This document shows positions 37,927-49,019 of a stretch of 64,000 bases of DNA, one piece after another. Positions within the stretch are counted from its first letter, which is position 1. The number at the start of each line of letters is the position of its first letter. This DNA is from Solanum dulcamara (Eukaryota; Streptophyta; Magnoliopsida; Solanales; Solanaceae). The position numbers were made by a program, and so were the translations under genes. Location: NCBI RefSeq assembly GCF_947179165.1, contig NC_077237.1, positions 84,172,341-84,236,340 on the forward strand, given 5' to 3'. The notes beneath the pieces are model-generated. The model was not told where the DNA came from and did not search any database. It was given only the letters and a program-made list of their open reading frames with translations.

Positions 37927-40120
37927 TATCACGACCCGAATCCAGGTGTGATGGCACTCATCTCAACCCACCGAGATAAGTCAGCCTAAACTCAACGAAA
38001 AGTAAATGCGGAAGTAATTGAGATGAAGCAAGGTTTAACTTAGTCAAAAATAAATAAATAATCTCAAAATCCCCCAAGACTGGTTGTCACGTGTACAAGC
38101 CACTAATTTATTATCGAAGTACGAAAAGAAATACAGTCACAATGTCTTTGTCTCTAGAATAGGACTAAAACATAATAAAAGAGCAAGAGGTGTCCGCTAG
38201 ATAGATGTGACAGCTACCTCGACACTCGGAATGATAGCCTCGGATGTAGTAGAAAATGCTAGAAGATCAAGCCGGTCCGGGCTCACAACCTACACAAGTG
38301 TGGAAGCAAGGGGTGAGTACCAAACAACACGGTACTCAGCAAGTGGATAGCTAAAACTAAGCAAAGCTTAATAGATACAAGTACTCCTGTCCTCCCAACC
38401 GAACCTCCTTAACTACAACCTGCATAAAATCAGCCCAACTCTACACTTGTACAATGACAACAGTAATACAGTCCACAAATTCTCATCAATGAATCATACC
38501 AAGTCAAGTTCAACATACACAGAGCAATATATGGGTAAACACAAATTCACAAATGTCAGAAAGGTGCAATGCAATGCAATGAAATGATGCATGTCTGTCC
38601 TATCGGTACACATCCGCTGAATCACAGTCCGGAACCCATGGGGGACATTTCTGTCCATGTAACCTGCCACGGAACGTGTGGCCCGTCCCCTCAATATATA
38701 TATCTTGCCACGGAGCGTGTGGCCCAACCCCTTTATTTCATAATACCTGCCACGGAGCGTGTGGCCCGACCCCTTTGTTCATATTACCTGCCACGGAGCG
38801 TGTGGCCCGACCCCTTTTGTTTCATGTCATTTTCAGTATCAACACAATATGTCAGAACCAGTGCAATCAATTCATGTTCATATAATTCACGATAATAACA
38901 TGACAACCACAATAATTTTTCATATCTCACATCAACATAGTCATTTCACGTGTCCAAAATCACAACATATCAATTCCACCAATACATGTCATTAGATCAC
39001 CATTTTATACCCTCATCTCCATTTTTTTTTGGTCAATCATACCGTCAATAACCCAGTCCAATTTTCATTACTCCCTAGTATATATGACACGGAAATACAA
39101 GCATCTATAAGCTTAAATTGAGGTTTAGAAATTCACTTGCCTTAAATAATCACGCAATTACTCCGAGACCTGAGCCTTCCCTTTTCGTTGGGTTTCCAAA
39201 TAAGTATGATCTAAACAAATAATTAACCACAATAAGATTTCAAAACTAACAACACCCATGTCTAGCCTAGACCCCAAACTTACACAAGTCTATAATCAAG
39301 TTCCTAAATCTTGATGCCAATTAATAAATCAAATATTATATTTTTTTTTAAAATTTCAAGCCTAAGGTTATGGCTTAATTCCTCCAATTAACAATTAATA
39401 ATATTCGTATAATTTTTACTCCTAATTAGTCACTAATGTAGCCAAATATTTAGTCATCCAATAATTCCAAAGAATTACACCCATGTTGCAGCAGCAACCA
39501 AGAACCCCAAATATATATAAATATATATATATTTTTTTGTCTTTAGTTCTTTCCAATCCCAACCTGCCATACAAATTAACTAATCATTACCTCACATTTC
39601 TTTTTTTTTTTAATGCTTTAGTTAATTATGGAAAACAAAAAATGTTGTCCCCTCAAAACTTCAAACCATAGGAACGTGACAGCTTGCACCTCAATTTCAA
39701 TATCCAATCACATTAATATATCGTTGATTTGAGTATCTATCAAGTTTTAATGTATGCATGACAAATTTTGAATCAAGAAAAAGAGGTTCACTTACCAGAA
39801 TGTTGTCTTTCGTTGCCGACGCCGCACGAAGTCACGTTCTAGGGCAAGTCTCTTCCCTTTTTTTTTTTTAAAAAGATGATTATGAATTAACAGTCCTAAA
39901 TTTCACTACTCATTCTATTATATGGGTTAAGTGGTATAGAATTTTAATTAAATTAATCATTTAGCCCATCAATTAAATTAATTCTCTAAAATTATCCCTC
40001 AACTAATTAACCGAAGTCACCGAAAAGTCCAAATTTATAATTTATTTTTTTTTTCTTTCGAAGAGAGTATTTTATGAAGAGAGATGACTCATTCTCAAAA
40101 TGACTAAACGGGTCATTACA
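37927..40120 (-). mobile_element. 2.2-kb insertion, probable Gypsy-type solo LTR
   Basis: The insertion is flanked by TACAT at 37922-37926 and 40121-40125, and its removal restores the helicase codons across the join. On the minus strand it begins TGTAATGACCCGTTTAG and ends CGGGTCGTGATA, as many long Solanaceae LTRs do, although the final TA is not the usual CA. I find no gag-pol coding, no second LTR and no primer site, so a solo LTR is the best reading. It also contains a 41-bp tandem repeat. Confidence 0.75.
38665..38825. repeat. Four ~41-bp tandem units inside the solo LTR
   Basis: Units start TGCCACGGAGCGTGTGGCCC at about 38665, 38706, 38748 and 38789, each followed by GACCCCTTT-like sequence and an AT-rich spacer. 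CCACGGAGCGTGTGG is partly palindromic. Confidence 0.9.
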
Positions 40121-40475
40121 TACATCCTCAAGACACTCAAAATTCACTCACCTACAGTGGTCCTGATTGGGATGTCGTGCGGAAAACAATTTGTTCTACA
40201 TACTTTTATAATGCAGCTATGCTGAAGGGGATTGGGGAATATGTTAATTGCAGGAATAGAATGCCTTGTAACCTGCATCCCACAAGTGCTCTGTATGGAT
40301 TGGGTTACACTCCCGATTACGTGGTTTATCATGAGGTGGTCATGACGACAAAGGAGTACATGCAGTGTGTGACAGCTGTGGAGCCTCACTGGTTGGCAGA
40401 GCTGGGGCCAATGTTTTTCTCCGTGTAAGATTTTGATGCGTTAATTCCAGAACATAAAAAGAAATAGAAAGATGT

Positions 40476-41263
40476 TTTGGATAGTATATGTTAACTTCTT
40501 TAGAAATCTGCATGTGATTTGTTGTTGTTTAGGATATTTTTTACCACTTGATGAATATTAGAAAAAGATCATTCCAAAAATATAACACTAGATGATGCAT
40601 CGTTAAACATTTCGACAATGAATTTGTGTCGTTTAATAAAGGTACAGACCATGTTTAATAATTATAGCTTGGACGTTTGTCCATAGTGTAAACAAAGCAA
40701 TTGTTAACCTGTTTCTTCTGAGCTTTTGTTTAGGTCGTTGATTAGTTTTTAGCTATGAAGAATTCTATGACTGTATATTTTGGGAAAGTATTAGATGAAA
40801 TTAAGTTGTTGTCTGGGGACAGACTGAAAATCTGGATATGATGGTAGCTTTTTTAGTTTTCTGTTTTTGCCGTTTTCTTTTGACTACCCTGATTGCATTA
40901 TATCAATGTTTAGCCTTACACGTATTTAATGTACTTTTGATACATGTTTGAACAATGTATTGGAGGGGAAGCAAATATTGATGTACACTCTGAACGAGGC
41001 ATCGACGAACGTCATGGCATCAATCATAAAAAGTTGATGCTTTTGATTTTGCATAATCAAGATGAGCGTCACTTGTTCAATATTAGGCACCACAAGTGGC
41101 CGAGGGCTCATTCAACAGTCAATAGAACTTAATATTAAGGTGTGTATTCAGAATTTAGACGTATGAATCTAAATAAACACAAATGAGGCCTTAGACTAGG
41201 TTCTAGAACAAATGCAAAATAAACAAGGCTGGAGTTAGTTAAACCCCTCCTATGTCCATATTC
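40476..41263. other. Intergenic DNA
   Basis: No supported gene. The short frame near 40944-41132 has no recognised family, and 41140-41230 has repeat-like AT-rich sequence. The part next to 41264 should include the 3' UTR of the LysM receptor gene. Confidence 0.4.
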
Positions 41264-43093
41264 TCAATTCTTACTGGTTTGTTCTGCCTTATGTACATTA
41301 ACTTGAATCTTCAGTAAACATGATACTATCTCTTCCATGCTTGGACGATTTGATGGTTCTCGAGTCAGGCATCTTAAGCTTAAATTTGCTACCGGAAATG
41401 CTATTTTCAAATCATCATCTTCCCTCATATGTGCTTTGATGAATCCATTCAGTTCAGTTGCTGCATTTTCTCCTTCCATTATTGCAGCTACTGCTGCAGA
41501 AAGCAGAATTTCTCCACTTTCCTCTACAATTACAGCATCTTGTCCGGTGACTAATTCCAACAGTACAACTCCAAAGGCATAAATGTCCATATTTGAAGTC
41601 ACTGAACCTCTCTCAACGTACTCAGGTGCCATGTATCCTGTTGTTCCCACAAGCTCCCAAGTTGTGCCTGATGTATCCATTTCTTTAGCAAGACTGAAAT
41701 TTGCAATCTTTGCTCGCATGTTGCTGTCGAGGAGAATGTTTCTACTGTTGACGTTCTTGTGGATGTAGCCTGGTTTGGTAAAGCTGTGAAGATAATGAAG
41801 TCCATTAGCTACATCCAACGCAATCTGAATCCTTTTTTTCCAGCTTATGGCATCTCGAGACTTGGTTCTGGTCAGCCATTCCCTGAGAGAGCCATTTTTC
41901 ATGTATTCAAAGACAAGAAAGAAGCAGCCTTTATGTTCACAATAGCCACACAGCTTTATTAGATTGAAGTGATTGATCTTATGCAGCATGTTCACTTCTT
42001 TAGATACGTCTGTGATTGCCATTTTGACTGCTAAGATTTCCCCTTTAAACCCTCCCCAGTATACAGATCCTTTTATCCGGTTCTTGGAGCCAAAGTTACT
42101 CGTAGCATGCTTCAAATCTTTGAACTTGAAAACTTTAGGGACATGATCAATGTTCGCGATCTCCACGAGGATGTCTTCATGACTTGAAGACATCCGTGGA
42201 AATTTTCTAGCCCCCTTCTTAAAGAAAGAAAGAAGGATGACCCAAGAAACCACAAGCAGTAACAGAATAAAGCCTGTTGCAACTCCACTACCTATGTAAA
42301 GATTTCTCTTTGATTTTCCCTTTGAAACATTAGCTGCAGGTGGGGGTGAAAAGGACCTAATTGGTTTTCTATAATTCTCATTTCCGGTATCTAAATTTGA
42401 TGGTTCAGAAGACAGGGGAATTAGAATGGTTGTAAAAGGATATACAGTAGATTTTTCATCCAAGAATCCATTTGCTTCGACTATGTTCCTTACACTTACA
42501 TTAAATCTTTTGCTAACTTTAAGAATGTCATCGCCAACATCAATCGAATAAGTCATCAAAAACTTTGAGCCTTTTGCAGCTTGTTTTGCTGTTGGACAGG
42601 CACACCTGAGAGGAACTTGCAACTCAAGACCAGGTCTCAAGCTGAACTCATCATATTTATTTCGACGTATTAGTGCATTACAGGTTGATAATCCTTGATA
42701 AGTATTATTTGCTATCATAAAGTATGTTGCAATAAGAGCTGGGATATAGTACATGGTTTTGGCTTGATAATACAAACCTGAACAAGAGCAGTCCACTGGA
42801 ATTATAACCTCCTTTTCTGGTGCGAAAACAGTGAGCCTCGTGACATTGTTGATACGTGCAATCTCAGATATGTTTGAAGACAGGAGAGCAGCAATTCCAG
42901 GTACTGAATTGTAAGGATTCCTAGCCCTGAATATGAGAAATGCTTGACAAGTGGAATTTCTGCCATTGCAAGAGTAATTCGTTTCATATTCGTTGTTGCA
43001 ATTCAATACTGAATTACCTGAGTATTCTTGTTGAGCTTTAGTACATGAAATTAGAAAGTTTAGTATGCAAAGAATATTCAGAAGCCAATTCAT
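41264..43093 (-). CDS. LysM receptor-like pseudokinase, LYK4/LYK5 type
   Basis: Intronless, 609 aa from the Met at 43093. That Met is preferred over 43171 because MNWLLNILCILNFLISCTKA then forms a proper signal peptide. The ectodomain (to ~255) has three LysM-type modules and the spacing cysteines CSC at 102-104 and CAC at 164-166. A transmembrane helix lies at about 265-291, and a kinase-like domain spans ~325-585. Lys in AVKM (~357) is kept, but the Gly-rich loop is degraded (IKGSVYWGG), HRD is replaced by HKN (~445) and DFG by NFS (~465). Such kinase-dead LYK4/LYK5 proteins bind chitin oligomers and signal with an active partner such as CERK1; that role is inferred from the family. NFR5-type symbiotic receptors are a related alternative. 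Confidence 0.92.
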   Translation of the reverse strand: MNWLLNILCILNFLISCTKAQQEYSGNSVLNCNNEYETNYSCNGRNSTCQAFLIFRARNPYNSVPGIAALLSSNISEIARINNVTRLTVFAPEKEVIIPVDCSCSGLYYQAKTMYYIPALIATYFMIANNTYQGLSTCNALIRRNKYDEFSLRPGLELQVPLRCACPTAKQAAKGSKFLMTYSIDVGDDILKVSKRFNVSVRNIVEANGFLDEKSTVYPFTTILIPLSSEPSNLDTGNENYRKPIRSFSPPPAANVSKGKSKRNLYIGSGVATGFILLLLVVSWVILLSFFKKGARKFPRMSSSHEDILVEIANIDHVPKVFKFKDLKHATSNFGSKNRIKGSVYWGGFKGEILAVKMAITDVSKEVNMLHKINHFNLIKLCGYCEHKGCFFLVFEYMKNGSLREWLTRTKSRDAISWKKRIQIALDVANGLHYLHSFTKPGYIHKNVNSRNILLDSNMRAKIANFSLAKEMDTSGTTWELVGTTGYMAPEYVERGSVTSNMDIYAFGVVLLELVTGQDAVIVEESGEILLSAAVAAIMEGENAATELNGFIKAHMREDDDLKIAFPVANLSLRCLTREPSNRPSMEEIVSCLLKIQVNVHKAEQTSKN

Positions 43094-43980
43094 GGCTGTT
43101 GTTTTCTTGATTAAGTATATGAACATGGAGGAATTGGTCTTTGTGAACATATTTTGCTGTATTATGTACAAGTATAAACGCGTGAAACATTATTAAATAT
43201 TGTTAAATATTATGTCTCATTCAGACTTAATTTGCTTTAGTAATTTATTTTAAGCTAAGAGGAATGTGTCATCCTATCAGAAGACTACCAAGTCAAGTGG
43301 GATTATTAAAGAAATCAATGCAGATGTGACAATAATTCTTGACTCAACTGTCCATAGTCTATTAATTCTTAAGAAAAATTTATGTTCCCATTCAAGGGAC
43401 ATCTTAGAAATTTTAAGATGGTAGATAGAGATTTCCATCGAGTGACAAGTAAAATCTCTTGCAGACTATTTATTTAAATATGTGATAAGGTATTGTAATT
43501 TGTAAGTGGTTGAGTGGTTCTGCTGCTATGATCTACTGAGATTTAATCTTTTGTAGCTAAAAAGTAAAAACATATCTTGACTATTGAGTAAAAAAAGAAG
43601 CTAATTATGCTGAACTCACTGTCAGTGACTCTAAATCAACCTATAAGCCATATACATAAAAACAAAAAACAAAAAGAAGAAGTTGATGAGTGATTTGTTT
43701 GCTAGTGCAGTATGAAGTAACCCAAAATCTGCATATAGATTGCCTTCAATTTTAAAATACTACATTCCCATTCTTGACTGGATACGACTCAATTGCAAAA
43801 CTTTGAAGCTAATCAGATCTCTAGGAGGGGAATCCTGGTGTAACGTAAAAATTGATGCTAGTGGTTAAAAAATTATAGATTTAAGCCATGAAAAAAAAGA
43901 TTATGACATAAATGTAAGGTAATGACGCGTACACATGGACTTATAAGATAATGAAGCGTACACATGGATTTAATATGACA
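43094..43980. other. Upstream region of the LysM receptor gene
   Basis: Expected to hold the 5' UTR and promoter of the minus-strand receptor gene. AT-rich; no distinct motif can be assigned with confidence. Two near copies of ACGCGTACACATGGACTTA / GCGTACACATGGATTTA occur at 43925-43970. Confidence 0.4.
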
Positions 43981-45625
43981 CTTAGGGTTGTTTGGTAGGA
44001 TGTATTAGAAGAAATAATCCATGTATATTATGTATGATATTATTTAGTACTATATTTGGTAAGTACTATGTTTGGTAGGATTTTGGGCCTATGTATAACT
44101 AATCGATGAATAAGTGTTAAATGGGAAAATGAGGTAAAAGAGATCTTTGAGAGTGGAATGAAGGATAAGAGATTTTTATTTCTTTTTCCTTTTCTTTTGT
44201 TATAAATATTTAATTAGAGGTTAATTATGAAAAGATGGGGTTGAATTAGAATATTTAAAAGTTTAGGGTAAAAATTAAAAGATCAAAAACTTTTAATAAA
44301 ACCCTAAATTCCATTCATTTACTCCATTTTTTTAAACTTCTGTTCTCCATTTCCCTCCTCTCTTCTCTTCTCTTTTCTTTTCTCCATTTTTTTAAACGTT
44401 GTTCTTCCTTTTTCCTTTCATCTTCTTCTTCCTTAACTTCTTTACCTTTTTTCTTCTCCGTTTTTCCCTTTCTTTTCAAACCTTTTGTGTTTTCATCTTC
44501 TTCTTCTTCGGATGTTGTCATTCTCATTTTTTCCTTCACTTCGATTTGATTGTGAAAATTATAAAAAAAAAATTGATGAAAAGAGAAGAGAAGAGATGAT
44601 ATGTTGTTTATATAAACAGGAGTTGTTCAAGCAACCAAGAGATGTTGTTTAAACAACCCTAAGTTGTTTAGTTCAAACAACAGAAGTTGTTTAAACAACC
44701 AAAAGTTGTTTAGTTCATATGATTTAATACCATGAGATTAAATATAGAAAGACAAAAATACCCCTCAAATTCTTTTATTAATTTTATTTATTTTCTTGAT
44801 TTTATGTTTTATATTTGTAGTTTTGTACTAGTAAATTTATTTGAATAGCTTACAAATTTTATTTATTTGTGAGTTCATATTTACATAATATATATACAAA
44901 AAAAAATTGTCATGTCAAATTTTTAAATTTTATTTATTTGTGGGTTCATTTACATAATATAAAAAATATATTTTGCCATGTCAATTTGTTTTGATAATTA
45001 ATTTAGTTGGGTGATTTTGTTGATATAAAGGCTTAATTGAGTGATTTTACTGATACAGAACAAAGTTTAATGACTTTGGTAGAAAAATTCTCAAAGTTGA
45101 GTGACCTTTTTAAGATATTAACTTCATATTAAAAACCACAACTTGCAATTTTTATGTGTAAGCGTAGATGGTTTATTCGATTTTCCTATTATTTATCGTC
45201 TTTTTGATTTTAAAAGTAGATGATCTATCTTTATTAAATTGAAAATTGACGTTTTATGGGTGATCAATTTATTAAGATGACAATTATTTACCCTCAAATA
45301 ATTCAAGTGAGAAAATAGAAAACATGGCGACAAAATTATTCTTCTCTTAGCTAGTTAGAACTTAGAAGGCCGCAAAAAAAAAAAATATTGCCCGACAATT
45401 ATCTACCTTGATCCAATTACATTAAATAAAAAATTCCATAATATTGTAAGGTTATTATTGGAAAGAAACTTTTTTCATAGAGTTTTAAGTCAAACACAAG
45501 ATTAGGTGGGAAGCAATGAACCAAACACTCGATAAAAAATAATTCATGCATTACTAATCTCTGTATTACTAGTTCCTACATTATTAATCCCTGCATTATT
45601 CATTTTTGTACCAAACGACCCCTTA
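43981..45625. mobile_element. 1.6-kb non-autonomous element, TIR TTAGGGTTGTTTGGTA
   Basis: The left end CTTAGGGTTGTTTGGTAGGA is matched at the right by TGTACCAAACGACCCCTTAA in inverted orientation. There is no transposase; the interior is AT-rich with a pyrimidine-rich block (44330-44530) and several TTGTTTAAACAACC palindromes at 44630-44720. The ends resemble hAT-type MITEs, but the superfamily is not proven. Confidence 0.6.
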
Positions 45626-46677
45626 AGGGTCTGTTTGGAAAGCCACCTGGTAATTGAAATTGGTGTAATTACTAGCCTAGTAATTACACAATTTAGTAAT
45701 TACGATGACCTATTTGTTTGCCACCGTATAATTTCAGTGTAATTAGAATTGTTCTATTTGATTGCACAAGTATAACTACAAGGTTATATTAAATTTTAAA
45801 AATAAAAGTTAATTTTCTAAATTTAAAATTTATATTAAACAAATAAGGATCTTTATAGATGATATTAAATTAAATATTAATTAATAAACATATGTTCTTA
45901 ACTAATATTATTAAAAAAACAATTTATTTATATTTTTTAAATTAGTATATTTTAAATAATTTAATCAAATAAACTAAAAGTATAAGATTTTTATGAACAT
46001 CATGAAATGTATGTTTGAAAAAAATGTTAATATTATTAATATAATGTCATAAAATTATTAAAACATTTGACCAAAAAATAATCTATCAAGTTTAACTAAA
46101 AAATAAATGTTTTGCAATGTGAAATATCAAGTCAATAGTACTAAAACAAATGAAATTGAAAATATGACATAAATTCTAAATTCAAAAAAAATAATTTCAC
46201 ATAATGATCTTCTATCAAATTTTAACACAACGTACATAAATATGATTTTAAAAATTAGAATACTAACAAAAATATTTTTAAAAAGAAATAGAATAATAAA
46301 TAAATAAATAATATGAAAAATTGCATGGAATGAAAAAGTAAAGGTTGAGAATGAGAATAAAATGGAATATATAAAAAAAACATATACTTGAAAAATATTA
46401 GAATAATAAAAATATTTTTTTAAAAAAAATTAGTAGAATTAAAGAATAAATTAAAATAAAAAAATATAAATAAAAGAAGAATTATAAAAAGTTTCATGTA
46501 ATTACATCAATTCTTTACCCTCCCTTGGAAATTGAAGAGTGTAATTACTCCCCTTTAATTACACCCAATTCTTCTCTTACCAAATAATTATTTGGTCTAC
46601 CAAATACGCCAAAAAATATAATTACACCCAATTATATCAAATCTCAATTACATTATGGCTTTCCAAACATGCTCTAA
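45626..46677. mobile_element. 1.05-kb non-autonomous element, TIR GGTCTGTTTGGAAAGCC
   Basis: The left end GGGTCTGTTTGGAAAGCCA is matched at the right by TGGCTTTCCAAACATGCTCT in inverted orientation. Subterminal TGTAATTAC motifs are repeated near both ends. The interior is AT-rich and non-coding. It directly abuts the previous element at TTAAG. Confidence 0.65.
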
Positions 46678-47449
46678 GAGATTGCAAACTATACTATGAA
46701 AACATGACCTAAAAATCCGTTAAATTTGAGTCAGTTATTGTCCTCAGACCAAATATTAACTCAAAGGTTATTGGAATGTAGAAATTTTTAATGTGAAAAT
46801 AATATTTAGACAAAATACTTTTAGCTGAAACAGGAAACAACTCTAGCATGTGCAAGAGTTTGAAGATTTGACAAGTAAAACTCCAATCTATTGTGTCAGA
46901 TTTTGAATGTTTCTTGAAGTTTCAAATTTCATAAATGATTCATGAAATTTAAATTTCTATCAAAAGAATAAAATAACGAACATCATTTGTGATTATATTT
47001 ATGAAAGTAAATTGGTCTTGAAAATCTATGTTCCGTGCTTTCAAACATTGTATGTTGAATTACTAAGGAAAAAAAAAATTAAAAATCAACCCATTTAAAA
47101 AAACAAATAGTAAATCTACAACTTCACTGATAAGCAATTTTAATATCTATCAATACGTACAAAAGTCAAAAAAGCACCGACCAACATATAAATTCATCCA
47201 AATATCCTAAAAGTTGCACTTAGAAATATCTGAATTTGGCTATTTTAGTCATTAAAAAAATACTTTAAAAATATTATGTAAAGGGAAGTCAAGATTAAAA
47301 ATAAAATTTGTCATTTGAAATGTAAATAATCTTATATTGTAATGATTCTTTTTTCTGGGGTTAATATTGTAATGATTCACATCACTTGATGAATGAGCTT
47401 TGTTTTCCCTCCAAATTCACAAGTGGATAAATGCAGTGTGTTCAAACTG
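46678..47449. other. AT-rich intergenic DNA
   Basis: No gene or clear repeat seen before the LINE remnant. Confidence 0.35.
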
Positions 47450-48500
47450 TAAGCTATTCCATTGTGATAAATGGAGAACCTACCACCCGTTTTAGTGCTG
47501 CTAAAGGACTTAGAGAGAGGGAGATCCCATATCTCCTTATCTGTTTGTTGTGGCCATGGAGTATCTAAGTAGAATCATTAGCACTTTGACAGACAACACA
47601 AGGTTTGCATATCATCCTACATGTGCCAAACTTATGTTTTGCAGACGATTTGCTAGAGGGGATTTACAATCTGTTTCAGCCTTGATGGAATGCTTTGAAA
47701 CTTTCACACAAGCTTCTGGTCTGCAAGCAAATCTGGGGAAAAGTTCCATTTATTTTGGAGGAACTGGACTATCTCTTGGACAACTTCCTTTCAAGTACTG
47801 GGGGTATCCCATTAGCCACTAAAAAACTCTCACTGATTCAATGGATTCCTCTTGCAGAGAAAATAGTTGCAAGAATCACTTTATGGACGGCTAGAAAGCT
47901 TTCCTATGCTGGGAGATTACAACTAATTCAAGCTGTTCTGTTTGGCATTCAATCATATTGGTCCCAGCTGTTCCTTATTCCAGCTAAAGTACTGGAATAA
48001 GACTGCATGCTTGGGGACTAGTAGTTGATCAACAATGTAAGCTTTGCCAACAACAGTTAGAATCAAGGGATCACTTGTATGTACATTGCCCTTTCACTCA
48101 AAGATTATGGGGAAGAATTATGATGTGGCTGAAGTGACAATGGAGACCAACAACAAACTGGATAATCATATTGAATGGGCACTAGCATCCTCCAAAGGTA
48201 GATCTATAAATGCTCAAAATATTTAAAATGGTGTATGCAGAAGTGACTTATATGATCTGAATTGAAAGAAACATGAGAACTTTTGAAGCCAAGAGAAGGC
48301 AATGGGAAGAACTTGCAAGAGAGAGAGCCAAATTAAGCATCCAAGCAAAGCTTCAACAATTAATGTTCTAGAATTAGAGTTGTAGCTGCTACATTGGAGT
48401 TTCATACAAAAATAGCAATGTGAGTTAAATTGCTATAGATTTGTAATGCCCTCTTTTGGTGATTAATAAAAAGTTAGTTACAAAAAAAAATAAAAAAATC
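47450..48500 (+). pseudogene. LINE 3'-end remnant (RT and zinc-binding region)
   Basis: The plus strand encodes, in shifting frames, PISPYLFVVAMEYLSRII-like RT sequence, ASGLQANLGKSSIYFGG, then SLIQWIPLAEKIVARIT and ARKLSYAGRLQLIQAVLFG, and lastly a zinc-binding-like LHAWGLVVDQQCKLC with CPFTQRLWG. This is the C-terminal part of a plant LINE ORF2. It ends near an A-rich tail at 48481-48500. Frameshifts at about 47520 and 47825 and stops at about 48000 make it dead; the 5' part is missing, as is usual for LINEs. Confidence 0.85.
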
Positions 48501-49019
48501 ACCCAATATATTAGGCATTTTGTACTCAAGAGTGTGAAAATGCCCCTTCTTTTATATTAATATTAAAGTTTTTATCTCTTGTTTTAAAGCTTATATTTAA
48601 ATAATAATACATAAATGACTATTTATTTGTGAATTAAATTTTAACACTTAAAAGTATTTTTCATCACTCGACAACTTTGTTACCATTAATATAAATAGCC
48701 TTTTAGTCACCTAAGAAAAAATGATTAAATTAATATAAAATAAAAGACTTTAACTTAAATTTACTCACAAATCAATTCAATTATTTTTGACTATAGTAAG
48801 ATTCATATCGACTTACTCGATTAACTTAGCTTAATCATTTCTGCTCACCATTCTATATATGAAAACAATCAATATCATTTTGATTCTAAATTGCTCATGA
48901 TTTATGTTTAAACTATATGAATTCTTCACCATCATTTTGTAATACTCCTATTAACTTCAAATACATATGTAATAAAATAATTACTTAAACAATCAGAGAG
49001 AAAAAGAAAGAAAGCAAGA
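48501..49019. other. AT-rich intergenic DNA
   Basis: Nothing recognisable. Confidence 0.35.

Larger units (their letters stand above)
35590..40475 (+). pseudogene. Retrocopy of DEAH-box splicing helicase PRP16
   Basis: An uninterrupted frame runs 35590-36717 and continues, shifted, from about 36715 to 37926, resuming at 40126 after an insertion. It matches plant PRP16 (DEAH7): [36 protein letters not shown], Walker [48 protein letters not shown], and later DYVVYHE and [13 protein letters not shown]. No introns are present. The N-terminus is short and lacks most of the usual RS-rich region. A ~2-bp loss near 36715 breaks the frame exactly at the DEAH box, a 1-bp loss near 40147 shifts it again, and a nonsense codon sits at 40426, with homology continuing to about 40475. 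Intronless structure and accumulated breaks indicate a retroposed pseudogene; a functional PRP16 should exist elsewhere. Partial peptides could still be made, but I infer no function. Confidence 0.9.

Noticed and set aside
36773..37951. Second half of the helicase as an intact independent gene
   Set aside because: It starts within the helicase core, lacks Walker A and ends by reading into the LTR insertion.
38569..38895. 108-codon frame through the LTR 41-bp repeats
   Set aside because: Repeat-driven frame with cysteine and proline periodicity and no start context or conservation evidence.
40177..40428. 83-codon frame after the solo LTR as a separate gene
   Set aside because: It is the C-terminal part of the same PRP16 retrocopy, resumed after the insertion.
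44315..44539. Lys/Glu-rich minus-strand frame
   Set aside because: Low-complexity product of a pyrimidine-rich tract inside a non-autonomous element; no start context or homology.
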